Positions 1 through 8,882 of a DNA stretch of 64,000 nucleotides are shown piece by piece (the first letter of the stretch is position 1; every line of letters starts with the position of its first letter). The DNA is taken from the NCBI RefSeq assembly GCF_003025555.1, contig NZ_PYMH01000002.1:124001-188000 (forward strand). The letters run 5' to 3'. The position numbers and the translations under genes are program-made. The notes beneath the pieces are model-generated. The model saw only the letters and a list, made by a program, of their open reading frames with translations, searched no databases and had not been told where the DNA came from. This DNA comes from Photobacterium lutimaris (GTDB taxonomy: Bacteria; Pseudomonadota; Gammaproteobacteria; Enterobacterales; Vibrionaceae).

Positions 1-226
1 CGATGACACAGTATTGTTCATCAATTCTAAATCCTTGCCAGCGGGTATCATCAGGAAGATAGCCACGGGCACGAATGATCAGTAATTTTTCAGCCATTGG
101 ATTAACGTCGATTTCTCCGGTTAACCAACGTTTGACGGTGATGGGACGAACGTGAAACCAAGCAGAAGCTTGAGCAATGTTGTCGAAATGACGCCAGAAC
201 AGCTTGACGAAGGATTGATGCAGCAT
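1..226 (-). CDS. Phage-type DUF3653-like protein, truncated by window edge
   Basis: Open frame reading leftwards from ATG at 226 and still open at base 1, giving about 75 residues. GAGG lies just upstream of the ATG. The visible part contains FHVRPITVKRWLTGE, a helix-turn-helix-like segment, followed by ARGYLPDDTRWQGFRI, which I recognise as typical of the DUF3653 family of Vibrio phage proteins (recall, not searched). It lies on the prophage side of the dif site, which fits a filamentous-phage origin. Function is unknown; DNA binding is an inference from the HTH-like segment. Confidence 0.6.
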   Translation of the reverse strand, partial: MLHQSFVKLFWRHFDNIAQASAWFHVRPITVKRWLTGEIDVNPMAEKLLIIRARGYLPDDTRWQGFRIDEQYCVI

Positions 227-269
227 GATGTGCCTCGCAAATTTCTCGTTTATTAAAAGTTCTTTTCGA

Positions 270-422
270 TTAATCAAACGTGGATTGATAGACAACACCG
301 ATAACGTTAGCCAACAACAAATTACCGGACATAAGCCGACGTTTGTAAGGAGAAGACGCTAAGCGATCATGTGAGATATAAAAAGGTACGCATTGTAATT
401 TAACTAACTGTTTCCAAGACAT
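270..422 (-). CDS. Small 50-aa orphan protein in the dif-linked mobile region
   Basis: Predicted 50-residue basic protein. The start at 422 is chosen because TGGAGG lies six to seven bases upstream. The frame is open further upstream to an ATG at 575, but that segment has no comparable ribosome site. It ends 43 bases before the DUF3653-like gene and reads in the same direction, so the two may be co-transcribed. I recognise no domain. Position between dif and a phage-type gene suggests a filamentous prophage or satellite gene, which is inference only. Confidence 0.4.
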   Translation of the reverse strand: MSWKQLVKLQCVPFYISHDRLASSPYKRRLMSGNLLLANVIGVVYQSTFD

Positions 423-602
423 TTTAAGCCTCCAAAAGTAGACGTTTCTGGCTTGACCCATAAGCCACAAGAACCTTACAGACATTGTTAAATTTATATC
501 CCTCTGTTTATCCCACTTTAAAATGTCAGTGAGTTTTCCCAGATTAAACTGTCTCTTTCCAAGGTAGTTCATCATTGCTAATCAGTGGCTGTGGAGTAGG
601 GA

Positions 603-2049
603 TGTCATGGCTTTTTCCTGTTGCTGGCTTTGAATTGTTCCGGGTGGACTAATACCGGGTTGATGGCTTCCAATTGCCTGATAGCCCGCTGTTGGGCTGT
701 GCGTTTCGGGGCCTTCTTGCTGCGGTTGCGTTTCTGTTGCTGCTCGAATTCCTGTTGTTTGTCCTGGGCAAACTTGAGTACGGCGCCCAGTCGTTTGTTG
801 TCGACGACTTTGCCTTGGTCTACATCTGCCAACTTATCGAAAACTCTGAAGGTCAGCTTACGGTGGCCGTATAGAATGGCGATGGTGCCATCCGGGCGGT
901 CCAACACCTTAACAACCTGATTGACTAATCGCTGGTTTTCTTCTGTTGGGTCAATGAGATAGACAACCTTATCATATTGAAAAGTCAGTGATTTGGAGAG
1001 CTTACGTAGCTCTTGCCAGGCAAAAATATCATTTAGCTCTTCAGCTGATTCCCGTAATGGCCGATGCATGTCTTTTGGATACCGCGGAGGCTTGGCAAAA
1101 CGACGGTTGAAATCCGCGATAAAGTCGGGGAGCCATGCATTGGCTTGTTCAATCGTATCAATGCCTTGCAGGCGCATTTCCTTGACTAAGCGATCCTGTA
1201 ACGTTTTATTCGCACGCTCAACGCGGCCCTTGGCTTGTGAACTGTTGGCACAGATCAGCTCGATATTGAGATCATTCAGTACACGACCAAACTGGGTGAG
1301 TCGTTCAGTGTGGGCATCGCGCTTGCTGACATGGAAAACCGCATGCCGGTCACTATAGAACGCGGTGGGTTTGCCGTGCTGTTCAAGGTATTCGCGAGTA
1401 GCAACCATATAATCGAAGGCTGATTCGGTTTCGCTGAAGCGCAGGTTCATCAAGCGGCCAGTGGCATCATCAATATAAACCAGCAAGCAGCATTTGGGGC
1501 TGCGACCTTCGAACCAGTCATGATGGGAGCCGTCAATTTGAACCAGTTCTCCAAGGCAATCACGCCGGTGACGAGGTTGATAGATACGCGGTTTACGTTT
1601 GGCATGGGGAACCCAGAGACCATCGGCAATCATCCATTGGCGTAAGGTTTCAACGGAAACATGGATATCATGAAGCTCAGAGAGTTTTTCATGAGCCAAC
1701 GTCGGGCCGAAATCTTCGTATTGCTGATGGAGCAAGGCCAGTGTCTGTAATTTTAATTTCTCATCATGGCGATGATTGCCAGGCTGACCACGCTTTAAAG
1801 AAACCAAACCAGCAGCACCAAATTCGATGAAGCGTTTGACCAAGCGATAAACTTGGCGAGGACTGAGTTTAAGTAAGCGGGCAGCATCGACACCGGTGAT
1901 CCGTTTATCACAGATGTCTTGGATTAGTTTGATTCTCAGTAATTCATTGTCAGTCATGGTCAATAGCATCCAAGGGCTCAAAACACGGCAAAGAAAGCGT
2001 GTTTTGAAGCTAGAACAACATGACATTTCAATCTGGCTCAAACCTGACA
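603..2049. mobile_element. ISNCY (IS1202-group-like) insertion sequence
   Basis: One transposase gene fills the element. Candidate imperfect terminal repeats both begin TGTCA: on the plus strand at 603, and on the minus strand from 2049. The transposase stop codon overlaps the left end, as is common for compact elements. No target-site duplication is visible in the flanks. The right end is only 24 bp from the dif site. Ends are provisional; the internal second copy of AATGTCA near 2028 could shift the right end. Confidence 0.6.
605..1957 (-). CDS. ISNCY-family DDE transposase
   Basis: About 450 residues when started at ATG 1957 (MTDNELL); the frame remains open to an ATG at 2050 but that would run into the IS end. 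An N-terminal helix-turn-helix (VDAARLLKLSPRQVYRLVKRF) is followed by an rve-type integrase core. Likely catalytic acidic residues are seen in QIDGSHHDW, FYSDRHAVF and AKGRVERANKT (D, D, E). The C-terminal tail is rich in lysine and arginine. The frame looks intact, so the element could be active. Confidence 0.88.
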   Translation of the reverse strand: MTDNELLRIKLIQDICDKRITGVDAARLLKLSPRQVYRLVKRFIEFGAAGLVSLKRGQPGNHRHDEKLKLQTLALLHQQYEDFGPTLAHEKLSELHDIHVSVETLRQWMIADGLWVPHAKRKPRIYQPRHRRDCLGELVQIDGSHHDWFEGRSPKCCLLVYIDDATGRLMNLRFSETESAFDYMVATREYLEQHGKPTAFYSDRHAVFHVSKRDAHTERLTQFGRVLNDLNIELICANSSQAKGRVERANKTLQDRLVKEMRLQGIDTIEQANAWLPDFIADFNRRFAKPPRYPKDMHRPLRESAEELNDIFAWQELRKLSKSLTFQYDKVVYLIDPTEENQRLVNQVVKVLDRPDGTIAILYGHRKLTFRVFDKLADVDQGKVVDNKRLGAVLKFAQDKQQEFEQQQKRNRSKKAPKRTAQQRAIRQLEAINPVLVHPEQFKASNRKKP

Positions 2050-2073
2050 TTTCTAACTAGATCTTACAATATC

Positions 2074-2101
2074 AGTGCGCATTATGTACCTTATGTTAAA
2101 T
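2074..2101 (+). other. dif: dif site (XerC/XerD chromosome dimer resolution site)
   Basis: A 28-bp sequence with left arm AGTGCGCATTA (2074-2084, XerC side), 6-bp centre TGTACC (2085-2090) and right arm TTATGTTAAAT (2091-2101, XerD side). The right arm equals the XerD-binding arm I know from E. coli and Vibrio dif; the left arm is within one or two bases of known XerC arms. It marks the replication terminus and is the known entry point for filamentous phages that use XerCD. Phage-like genes and an IS lie immediately to the left; ordinary chromosomal genes begin to the right. Confidence 0.9.
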
Positions 2102-2330
2102 AAGGTATCGATAACGGTATGTTTGAACAGGTATTGCTATCTATCGGTTTCCCCTCCTTTTCTATTGCTAGCCTCCAAAGGTTTGAACTACTGTACAATT
2201 TAACAGTATTGGCTATTTACCATAAAATAGGTAATAAACACCTTTTTTAAGTACTGCTGCAAATGGTCAGTTTGCCTGGTACTTCAAAACATGGTGTTTA
2301 TTACTAGGCTTGATTCATCAAGCCTAAAGC
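2102..2330. other. Gene-free stretch between dif and the vpsS terminator
   Basis: AT-rich sequence with no convincing ORF. It ends in a hairpin TAGGCTTGA / TCAAGCCTA (2305-2313 with 2318-2326) that sits just before the vpsS terminator, making a tandem hairpin. No promoter or RNA gene was recognised. Confidence 0.5.
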
Positions 2331-2363
2331 AAAAAAGCCGAGCTTGTATAAGCTCGGCTTTTA
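2331..2363 (-). terminator. Terminator of vpsV-vpsS
   Basis: Stem AAGCCGAGCTT / AAGCTCGGCTT around a GTAT loop; read on the minus strand it is followed by a T run. It lies 15 bp past the vpsS stop. Confidence 0.85.
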
Positions 2364-2377
2364 GTGCATCGCTACAA

Positions 2378-4468
2378 TTATCGTTTATTGGCTATCCGTA
2401 ACTGATGCTTCGACAAAATCTTATCAAGCTCATTGGCTATAATCGGCTTGGCGATGAAGTCATTCATGCCAGCAGCAAAGTAAGCTTCCTGATCTGATTT
2501 CATGACATTGGCCGTTAAAGCAATGATTGGAATGTCAGCGCCTCGGTCTCGCAACGATTGCGTTGCACTGATTCCGTCCAGTACTGGCATTGAGATATCC
2601 ATCAAAATAATATCGACCTCGTTCATTCCGTTATCGTCGATGTCTAAAACTTCTTGGCCATTGTTAGCAATCACGACCTTATGGCCGCGCTTTTCTAGCA
2701 TTAGTTTTGCGACCAACTGGTTCGTTGGACTGTCTTCGGCCACCAAAATTTTAAGCTTTGGTAAATGCTCGACATCGATAATTGGCGTTTCAGCTTCAGA
2801 GTCTTCTGCTTCAAGAATGTCTAATGGCAAGATCACAGTAAAACAACTACCGACACCTAACTGGCTTTCTAGTTGGATTTCACCCTGCATTTTTTTTATC
2901 AGATGCAGGCTAATTGCTAAGCCTAAACCGGTACCACCAAATTTTCGGGTAATGCTGCCATCAGCCTGTTTAAATGGTTTGAACAGCTGTTTCTGTGCGT
3001 CTGGTGAAATACCTATCCCCGTATCTGATATTTTCAGGAATACTTTATTGTGGGTTCGGGTTACATCAACGGATACCGAACCTTCATCCGTGAACTTGAT
3101 TGCGTTTCCAACAAGATTAAACAGCACTTGGGAAATACGGTTTTTATCACCAATAATTTGTTCCGGCACTTCACCGTTGATACTGCTACTGAGAGTTATC
3201 CCTTTCTTTTTCGCTTGATCTTGCAGTTGGGTAATAACTAAATCGATACAGTCGGATAAGCATAGCTTGCTATTAAATAGCTCAAAGCTCGTTGACTCAA
3301 TCCGTGATAAGTCCAGTATGTCATTGATAATTGTCAGCAATAACTGTGCTGACTGATCCATCTGATTTATCCAGCCTTGCTGCTTCTGACCCAACCCTGA
3401 ATCACCGAGCATATCTAATAACCCAAGAACTGCATTTAATGGCGTTCGGATTTCGTGGCTCATCATTGCCAAGAACTCAGATTTAGCCTTGTTAGCATCT
3501 TCTGCTTGGCGTTTGGCCTGCTTTATTTCTTCAATTTGTTGCTTACGACTGGTAATGTCTTTCGCTGTACCGCGGTAGCCCAGCAATTGGCCTTGCTTAT
3601 TAAAGTATGGTGTACCGCTCAGGCTAATCCAAAGGCCACCTTCATCATCCGGCAATTGCCACTCAAGATCTTCAAAGGCAATTTTATTTTCAAAAATTGC
3701 CTGCAGCTGATCACGGTTTGTTTTAGCGTCACCAAATATATCGAGGATACAATTACTATCGACGGTATGGTTTGTCAGATTAGGTGACGATATATAAGTG
3801 AAGCGATATTCTGGATCGACTTCCCAGAACCAGTCCCCGACTGTTTTAGCAAAATCTTTAAAGCGCTGCTGGCTATGTGTGAGCTCTTGGGTACGGGCCG
3901 TAACTAGCGACTGTAAACGTTCGCGATAGTCAATATCAATGATAGCCCGCTCCAGCAGAGGCCTGAATCGTTCAAGAACCCTACGGCAGTTGGGTGTAAA
4001 CTGCCCTTTTTCCGAGTGGAAAAAGAGCAATAGTGCATCACCAGAGCTGACTTTGACACCGGTGAGCAAGACCGATTGGCAAAATGGTATCATTTCAGGT
4101 GATAACTCTTTGAATTCATAGACCTGGCTTGGATCGTAAAGAGCAATGCTGTCGCCATTCATTGAACGGATAAACGTATTCCCAATAGGCCAGATGCTAG
4201 ATTCAAAGAAACGACAGGTTGTGACCAGTTCTTGCAATGGTGCTGTTTCGTCTTCGCGTGTTAATACAAGTGCGTGTTCAAAACCTATGTATTTTCGCAG
4301 TACTGACAATAAACTATTGAATACTTGTCGTTTATTATTAGCGCCAGCCATCGCAGCAATACCCGCTAAAATCGCTGTGTTTTCATCACGTAGTTGCTTT
4401 TCACGCTCTCGTGTTCGCAATAAATCAAGCAATGTTTCTTGGAGCTTTTCTGATTCGTAATTTACCAT
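2378..4468 (-). CDS. vpsS: Hybrid sensor histidine kinase (VpsS/NahK type)
   Basis: A 696-residue cytoplasmic hybrid kinase with no membrane segment. Order: GAF-like N-terminal region (about 30-185), PAS domain (207-310), HisKA with phospho-acceptor His338 in MMSHEIRTP, HATPase with N455, DTGIGIS and GTGLGLAI, then a receiver with Asp624 in ILMDISMP. It starts 3 bases after the FIST gene stop, so the two are one operon. That pairing matches V. cholerae VpsV-VpsS and P. aeruginosa NosP-NahK, where the FIST protein binds heme/NO and inhibits the kinase; VpsS feeds the LuxU-LuxO phosphorelay and biofilm control. Assignment rests on architecture and pairing. Confidence 0.87.
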   Translation of the reverse strand: MVNYESEKLQETLLDLLRTREREKQLRDENTAILAGIAAMAGANNKRQVFNSLLSVLRKYIGFEHALVLTREDETAPLQELVTTCRFFESSIWPIGNTFIRSMNGDSIALYDPSQVYEFKELSPEMIPFCQSVLLTGVKVSSGDALLLFFHSEKGQFTPNCRRVLERFRPLLERAIIDIDYRERLQSLVTARTQELTHSQQRFKDFAKTVGDWFWEVDPEYRFTYISSPNLTNHTVDSNCILDIFGDAKTNRDQLQAIFENKIAFEDLEWQLPDDEGGLWISLSGTPYFNKQGQLLGYRGTAKDITSRKQQIEEIKQAKRQAEDANKAKSEFLAMMSHEIRTPLNAVLGLLDMLGDSGLGQKQQGWINQMDQSAQLLLTIINDILDLSRIESTSFELFNSKLCLSDCIDLVITQLQDQAKKKGITLSSSINGEVPEQIIGDKNRISQVLFNLVGNAIKFTDEGSVSVDVTRTHNKVFLKISDTGIGISPDAQKQLFKPFKQADGSITRKFGGTGLGLAISLHLIKKMQGEIQLESQLGVGSCFTVILPLDILEAEDSEAETPIIDVEHLPKLKILVAEDSPTNQLVAKLMLEKRGHKVVIANNGQEVLDIDDNGMNEVDIILMDISMPVLDGISATQSLRDRGADIPIIALTANVMKSDQEAYFAAGMNDFIAKPIIANELDKILSKHQLRIANKR

Positions 4469-4471
4469 TGC

Positions 4472-5650
4472 TTAATCCTTGTGAAACAAAACTGCTGAAA
4501 TCATCAAGTTACCGTGGGCGTTTTCCCCTCCCACAAATTGCCCTTGCTCACCAAAAGTAAATGGAGCAACAAAAGGTGCGGTTTGCATTGCGCTTTTGAC
4601 ATTCTGGGCCACTTCATCCATACGGTGTTGTACGCGGAGCATACAACCTGCACAGTAGATAGTAATACCACCGATCGGATTGAGGTTTGCCTCATTGGCA
4701 TAAATGTTATTTGCTGCATTTACTACTCGTCCGGCGCGGGTAATTAGACGCTCCTCAGTACCTTGCATAAAATACAGCGTCTCTCCTACTTCTACTTTGG
4801 CAAATAAGTTTATCCCTCCCCGCTCAGTGGTATTCAGGGGGTGAGCCAATTTGAAATATGGCAACTCATGTACAATACCGGCAACACGGCCAAGCGGGTT
4901 TAAGCTACTACTATTAATAATGTTTTCTTTATCATCTAAAGATTGGTTCATCCAGCTCTGATAAACCGCCATGGCTGGCTTTCCATCAAGCTCAATAAGC
5001 TCCCTGCCCTCGACTTTAGTCGCCTTGGCTGATTGACCGGTACTGGCATAGCCTGAATGGAATGAGTAACTAATATGACAAGATGGGTATAAGACGCTGA
5101 TTCCTACACCTTCTTGTGTATACTGCTCTTGAGTAAATATGGACCAGTTGCCCTTAATATGATCATCGGCAGCGCTCCCTCCGATGATTGGAACTGACGT
5201 ACCAAGTTCATCTTCTATTCCCTGAATGATTTCTTCTTCATGACCTGGGCTCGCATGCAAAACGATGAGTGCTGGCAATTCACCGGAGCGGCCACTGTTG
5301 GCTATAGCTTTTAACAAAGCTTGTCTTGCCATTTGATATTTTGAGTTGTTCGTAGAAACAATGGCAGTTCCGTAGGCTCCATGAAAGTCTGATATGGCCC
5401 AGAGTGCAACACCTCGACCATGATGGTATCCACTTTCTGTCATTACTCCCTGACATGATGTACATCCCAGAACTTGTGCATTTGGAAAGGCGATGGACAG
5501 TGCTTCTTGAAAAGTGACAACGTCATATTTCTCTGAAAAGTAAACAAGGATCAGTTTGGGGTTGGCAAGCTTTGCTTGTAATTGTTCGATGGCCTCTTGA
5601 ATGGCATCAGATGCTATTGCCTGTGAAGAAAAGCTTGTTGCGATATCCAT
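4472..5650 (-). CDS. vpsV: FIST-domain NO sensor (VpsV/NosP type)
   Basis: A 392-residue soluble protein with FIST N and FIST C domains; GCTSCQGVM, IGGSAADDH and TIYCAGCMLR are typical landmarks. Proteins of this family encoded beside a hybrid kinase bind heme and nitric oxide and gate the kinase, so this is probably the NO sensor for the downstream VpsS. Start is ATG 5648-5650; no good ribosome site precedes it. It is the first gene of the operon, and it diverges from an SDR gene. The proximal heme ligand was not identified, so NO binding is inferred. Confidence 0.85.
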   Translation of the reverse strand: MDIATSFSSQAIASDAIQEAIEQLQAKLANPKLILVYFSEKYDVVTFQEALSIAFPNAQVLGCTSCQGVMTESGYHHGRGVALWAISDFHGAYGTAIVSTNNSKYQMARQALLKAIANSGRSGELPALIVLHASPGHEEEIIQGIEDELGTSVPIIGGSAADDHIKGNWSIFTQEQYTQEGVGISVLYPSCHISYSFHSGYASTGQSAKATKVEGRELIELDGKPAMAVYQSWMNQSLDDKENIINSSSLNPLGRVAGIVHELPYFKLAHPLNTTERGGINLFAKVEVGETLYFMQGTEERLITRAGRVVNAANNIYANEANLNPIGGITIYCAGCMLRVQHRMDEVAQNVKSAMQTAPFVAPFTFGEQGQFVGGENAHGNLMISAVLFHKD

Positions 5651-5753
5651 GGGGAATTTATCTATAGATTATTTTGATTTGTAACGTTATCCAAGTAACT
5701 TTAACTAAAGTTGAGTGGAATACAAACCCATTGAAGTTACATACGCACATTCT

Positions 5754-5770
5754 TACATGCATAACATGTA
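5754..5770. promoter_or_regulatory. Inverted repeat in the vpsV/SDR divergent promoter
   Basis: TACATG, five bases, CATGTA, in the 230-bp gap between two divergent genes. Its position suits an operator for one or both genes; the regulator is unknown. Confidence 0.3.
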
Positions 5771-5880
5771 GTGTCTGCTTTTTTATTGTAATAAATTAAA
5801 GATCTGATCGTAATGACCGTTAATGTTAAGTATATCCTTAGCTCGGATAGTACGTGAAGCGGTTAAATGACGAGGGAACG

Positions 5881-6603
5881 ATGGAAAAAAAAGTGGTACT
5901 GGTAACAGGTGGTGCAAACGGTATAGGAAAGGGAATAGCAAATTACCTTTCAAAAAATATGTTGGTCATTGCTATTGATATTGATGAGAACGCTGGGTTC
6001 CAATTGGTTTCCGAAAATCCTCTCATTCGCTTTAAACAGATTGATGTTACTAATGAGCAGCAAATTATTACTTTAATTGATGAGATAACATCACAGCACG
6101 GAAGGTTGGATGCTGTTGTTAATAATGCTGCTATTGCCAATCCTTATAACGCCCCTCTGCACGAGTTGGATATACACGACTGGAATAAAGCATTAGCGGT
6201 GAATCTAACTGCACCTATGCTGATGGCTAAGTACACGTCGCTATTACTTAAGGTTACAAGTGGATGCATAGTTAATATTGCTTCTACTCGCGCATTACAG
6301 TCCGAGTCAAATACCGAAGCTTATAGTGCAACTAAAGGTGGTGTTGTCGCATTGACACATTCTTTAGCCACAAGCCTTAACCCCGGTGTTCGTGTGAACT
6401 GTATCTCACCAGGGTGGATACATACTTCAACTGAGCAACTTCGTGAAATAGATCACAGCCAGCACCTTACTGGCCGTGTCGGTAACGTTAATGATATTGC
6501 CTCAATGGTGGCATATTTGATTTCTGATGAAGCGGGGTTCATTACTGGCCAAAATATTGTCATTGATGGTGGCATGACAAAAAAAATGATTTACAGCGAA
6601 TAA
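5881..6603 (+). CDS. Short-chain dehydrogenase/reductase
   Basis: A 240-residue classical SDR. The cofactor motif TGGANGIGKG is at the N terminus, NNAA in the middle, and the catalytic YSATKGG with an upstream serine (NIASTRA) follows. The C-terminal DGGMTKK is usual for the family. Start 5881 is chosen over the ATG at 5854 because GAGGGAACG precedes it. The substrate cannot be told from sequence. It sits between vpsV and the cbb3 region; I do not recall it there in V. cholerae, so it may be an insertion. Confidence 0.85.
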   Translation: MEKKVVLVTGGANGIGKGIANYLSKNMLVIAIDIDENAGFQLVSENPLIRFKQIDVTNEQQIITLIDEITSQHGRLDAVVNNAAIANPYNAPLHELDIHDWNKALAVNLTAPMLMAKYTSLLLKVTSGCIVNIASTRALQSESNTEAYSATKGGVVALTHSLATSLNPGVRVNCISPGWIHTSTEQLREIDHSQHLTGRVGNVNDIASMVAYLISDEAGFITGQNIVIDGGMTKKMIYSE

Positions 6604-6659
6604 AACGACTTCATTTACACCCTTTAAAATAAAGTCTTAACCATCAATTATCGACAAAT

Positions 6660-6687
6660 AACAGGGCTTGGTTTACCAAGCCCTGTT
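6660..6687. terminator. Bidirectional terminator between convergent genes
   Basis: Perfect 12-bp stem AACAGGGCTTGG / CCAAGCCCTGTT with loop TTTA, between the SDR gene and the convergent FixH-like exported-protein gene. Confidence 0.85.
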
Positions 6688-6719
6688 ATTGCTAATAAAA
6701 CTATATAACCTATTTATTT

Positions 6720-7166
6720 TTATTGTTTTTTCACAGTGAAATTAGCAATTATCTCTTTATTACCCTGCTTGATTTTTATTGCCCATTGCATTTCATCATG
6801 CATACATTCCGGGACAGTAAATCGACCAATCCAACCATCAGCTTTTTTCTCAAACGTTACAGGTATGATGCCCATATACATATTGACACCCTCAACCGTC
6901 GCATCCGGCTTAACATCTGTGTTATGAAGTTGTATGTTGAGTTCCTGATTCGCCACGGCTGGATATGGTGATAAAGAGAGATTTAGTGGTGTATCACCCT
7001 GCGGATTAATACACTTTTCCGCTGTTAAATTGCAGGTTTCTGCGTTTATTTCTTCACCGTCGATTTTATCATAGGTAACTGTTCTCCATACAAATGCAGT
7101 GATCAATATGGTCATAAGAAAGAGAATTTGAAAAAGTCTACCTTTAGTAAGTTTTTCTGCAGCCAT
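6720..7166 (-). CDS. Membrane-anchored protein with FixH-like fold, upstream of ccoN
   Basis: A 148-residue protein with one N-terminal membrane segment (FQILFLMTILITAFVW) and a periplasmic domain. Start 7166 (MAAEKLTKG) is chosen because the open frame extending to 7421 lacks a ribosome site and overlaps the ccoN promoter. The outer domain contains CNLTAEKC, then beta-rich sequence ending CMHDEMQWAIKI, broadly like FixH/CcoH or Ig-like copper-chaperone domains. It diverges from ccoN, so a part in cytochrome oxidase or copper handling is plausible but unproven. The V. cholerae gene at the same place is, as I recall, uncharacterised. Confidence 0.7.
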   Translation of the reverse strand: MAAEKLTKGRLFQILFLMTILITAFVWRTVTYDKIDGEEINAETCNLTAEKCINPQGDTPLNLSLSPYPAVANQELNIQLHNTDVKPDATVEGVNMYMGIIPVTFEKKADGWIGRFTVPECMHDEMQWAIKIKQGNKEIIANFTVKKQ

Positions 7167-7242
7167 TATTTTACGTGCTTCCCATGTTACAGAGGTCAAA
7201 GTTTTCACATAAATGTTGCTTAACCGTAAACATCGTGTGGGC

Positions 7243-7255
7243 TTGACCCTGTCAA
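7243..7255. promoter_or_regulatory. 13-bp inverted repeat upstream of ccoN
   Basis: TTGAC, CCT, GTCAA: perfect 5-bp arms separated by three bases, in the divergent region before ccoN. An FNR box would need a four-base spacer. A repeat with identical arms recurs at 50423-50435 in front of the formate dehydrogenase genes. Confidence 0.4.
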
Positions 7256-7442
7256 TTATTAGTGATCTAACGTAGTATAAGGCACTGAAAATGCCACTTT
7301 TACAACAAAATAGCAATTTAATTACTGGGGTGTTTGAAAAAACAACACTGTGATTTTTGAAGCTTTGGGTGGCATTGCGACAACTTGTTGTTCGCACAAG
7401 GAAAAGAGTGTAGTTGAACAATTAAAATTGGAAGCATGCAAC

Positions 7443-8870
7443 ATGAGCCAAGTAAAGCAGCTTGAACAAAACTACAACTATACGGTCGTTCGCCAATTCA
7501 CCTTAGTAACCATACTTTGGGGGATTGTTGGAATGGGCGTTGGTGTATTGATTGCCGCTCAGCTGGTATGGCCGGCACTAAACTTCGACCTTCCTTGGTT
7601 GACATATAGCCGATTACGACCATTGCATACTAATGCAGTGATTTTCGCATTCGGTACCAGTGCGCTATTTGCTACGTCTTACTACGTAGTGCAGCGTACA
7701 TGTCAAACAAGGCTATTTGGTGGAAAGTTAGCGTCGTTTACCTTCTGGGGTTGGCAAGCTATCATTCTATCCGCGGCAATTACACTGCCGTTAGGGTGGA
7801 CTTCTGGTAAAGAATACGCAGAGCTGGAATGGCCGATTGATATCGCCATTGCTGTTGTCTGGGTTGCCTATGCCATCGTTTTCTTCGGTACTATGATAAA
7901 AAGAAATACGTCACATATCTATGTGGCGAACTGGTTCTTTGGTGCCTTCATCTTAACCGTTGCCGTTCTGCATATTGTTAACAGCATGGCTATCCCAGTA
8001 TCAATGAGCAAATCGTACTCGGTTTATTCTGGTGCTGTCGACGCTATGATCCAATGGTGGTACGGGCATAATGCGGTTGGCTTCCTGCTTACTGCAGGTT
8101 TCTTGGGGATGATGTATTATTTTGTACCTAAGCAAGCCGGACGGCCTGTTTATTCGTACCGCCTGTCTATCGTGCACTTTTGGGCACTGGTTTCTCTTTA
8201 CATCTGGGCTGGCCCTCACCACCTGCATTACACTGCCCTTCCTGACTGGACACAGTCGCTGGGTATGGTGATGTCATTGGTTCTATTCGCTCCATCTTGG
8301 GGGGGGATGATTAACGGTATCATGACGTTATCTGGTGCATGGCATAAACTTCGCTATGACCCAATTTTGCGCTTCTTGGTTGTATCACTGTCGTTCTACG
8401 GCATGTCGACCTTCGAAGGCCCAATGATGTCTATCAAAACGGTTAATGCCCTATCTCACTATACCGACTGGACAATCGGCCACGTTCACTCCGGTGCGCT
8501 AGGTTGGGTTGCTATGGTATCTATCGGTGCGGTTTACCACTTGATCCCTAAATTGTTCAACCAAGAACGTATGTATTCTATTAAGTTGATCAATGTTCAC
8601 TTCTGGCTGGCAACCATCGGTACGGTTCTATATATCGTGGCAATGTGGATTTCAGGTGTGATGCAAGGCCTGATGTGGCGTGCGGTTAACACCGATGGTA
8701 CGTTGACTTACAGCTTTGTTGAGTCGCTACAGGCTTCTTACCCATTCTACTTCGTTCGTTTTGTAGGCGGTGCAATCTTCTTGGCGGGTATGTTCTTAAT
8801 GGCATACAACGCATACAAGACGATTCTTGCACCAAATGAAAGCCTGAAAGCCACAGAGCAACCAGCATAA
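7443..8870 (+). CDS. ccoN: Cytochrome cbb3 oxidase subunit I
   Basis: A 475-residue heme-copper oxidase subunit of the C family, with about twelve membrane spans. Histidine landmarks are [39 protein letters not shown] and [11 protein letters not shown], covering heme b, heme b3 and CuB ligands. It reduces oxygen to water with high affinity and pumps protons in the inner membrane. Start 7443 (MSQVKQLEQ) is preferred over an open extension to 7350. First gene of ccoNOQP; ccoO follows after 12 bp. Confidence 0.96.
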   Translation: MSQVKQLEQNYNYTVVRQFTLVTILWGIVGMGVGVLIAAQLVWPALNFDLPWLTYSRLRPLHTNAVIFAFGTSALFATSYYVVQRTCQTRLFGGKLASFTFWGWQAIILSAAITLPLGWTSGKEYAELEWPIDIAIAVVWVAYAIVFFGTMIKRNTSHIYVANWFFGAFILTVAVLHIVNSMAIPVSMSKSYSVYSGAVDAMIQWWYGHNAVGFLLTAGFLGMMYYFVPKQAGRPVYSYRLSIVHFWALVSLYIWAGPHHLHYTALPDWTQSLGMVMSLVLFAPSWGGMINGIMTLSGAWHKLRYDPILRFLVVSLSFYGMSTFEGPMMSIKTVNALSHYTDWTIGHVHSGALGWVAMVSIGAVYHLIPKLFNQERMYSIKLINVHFWLATIGTVLYIVAMWISGVMQGLMWRAVNTDGTLTYSFVESLQASYPFYFVRFVGGAIFLAGMFLMAYNAYKTILAPNESLKATEQPA

Positions 8871-8882
8871 GGAGTACCGACA

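Noticed and set aside
597-2055. Target-site duplication flanking the IS
   Set aside because: The bases outside the proposed ends (GGGA on the left, TTTC on the right) do not match.
2502-3218. A 238-codon open frame opposite the vpsS kinase
   Set aside because: Antisense to the well-supported kinase and without domain signal.
7243-7255. Reading TTGACCCTGTCAA as an FNR box
   Set aside because: The half-sites are separated by three bases, not the four needed, so the 13-bp repeat is reported as an unknown motif instead.
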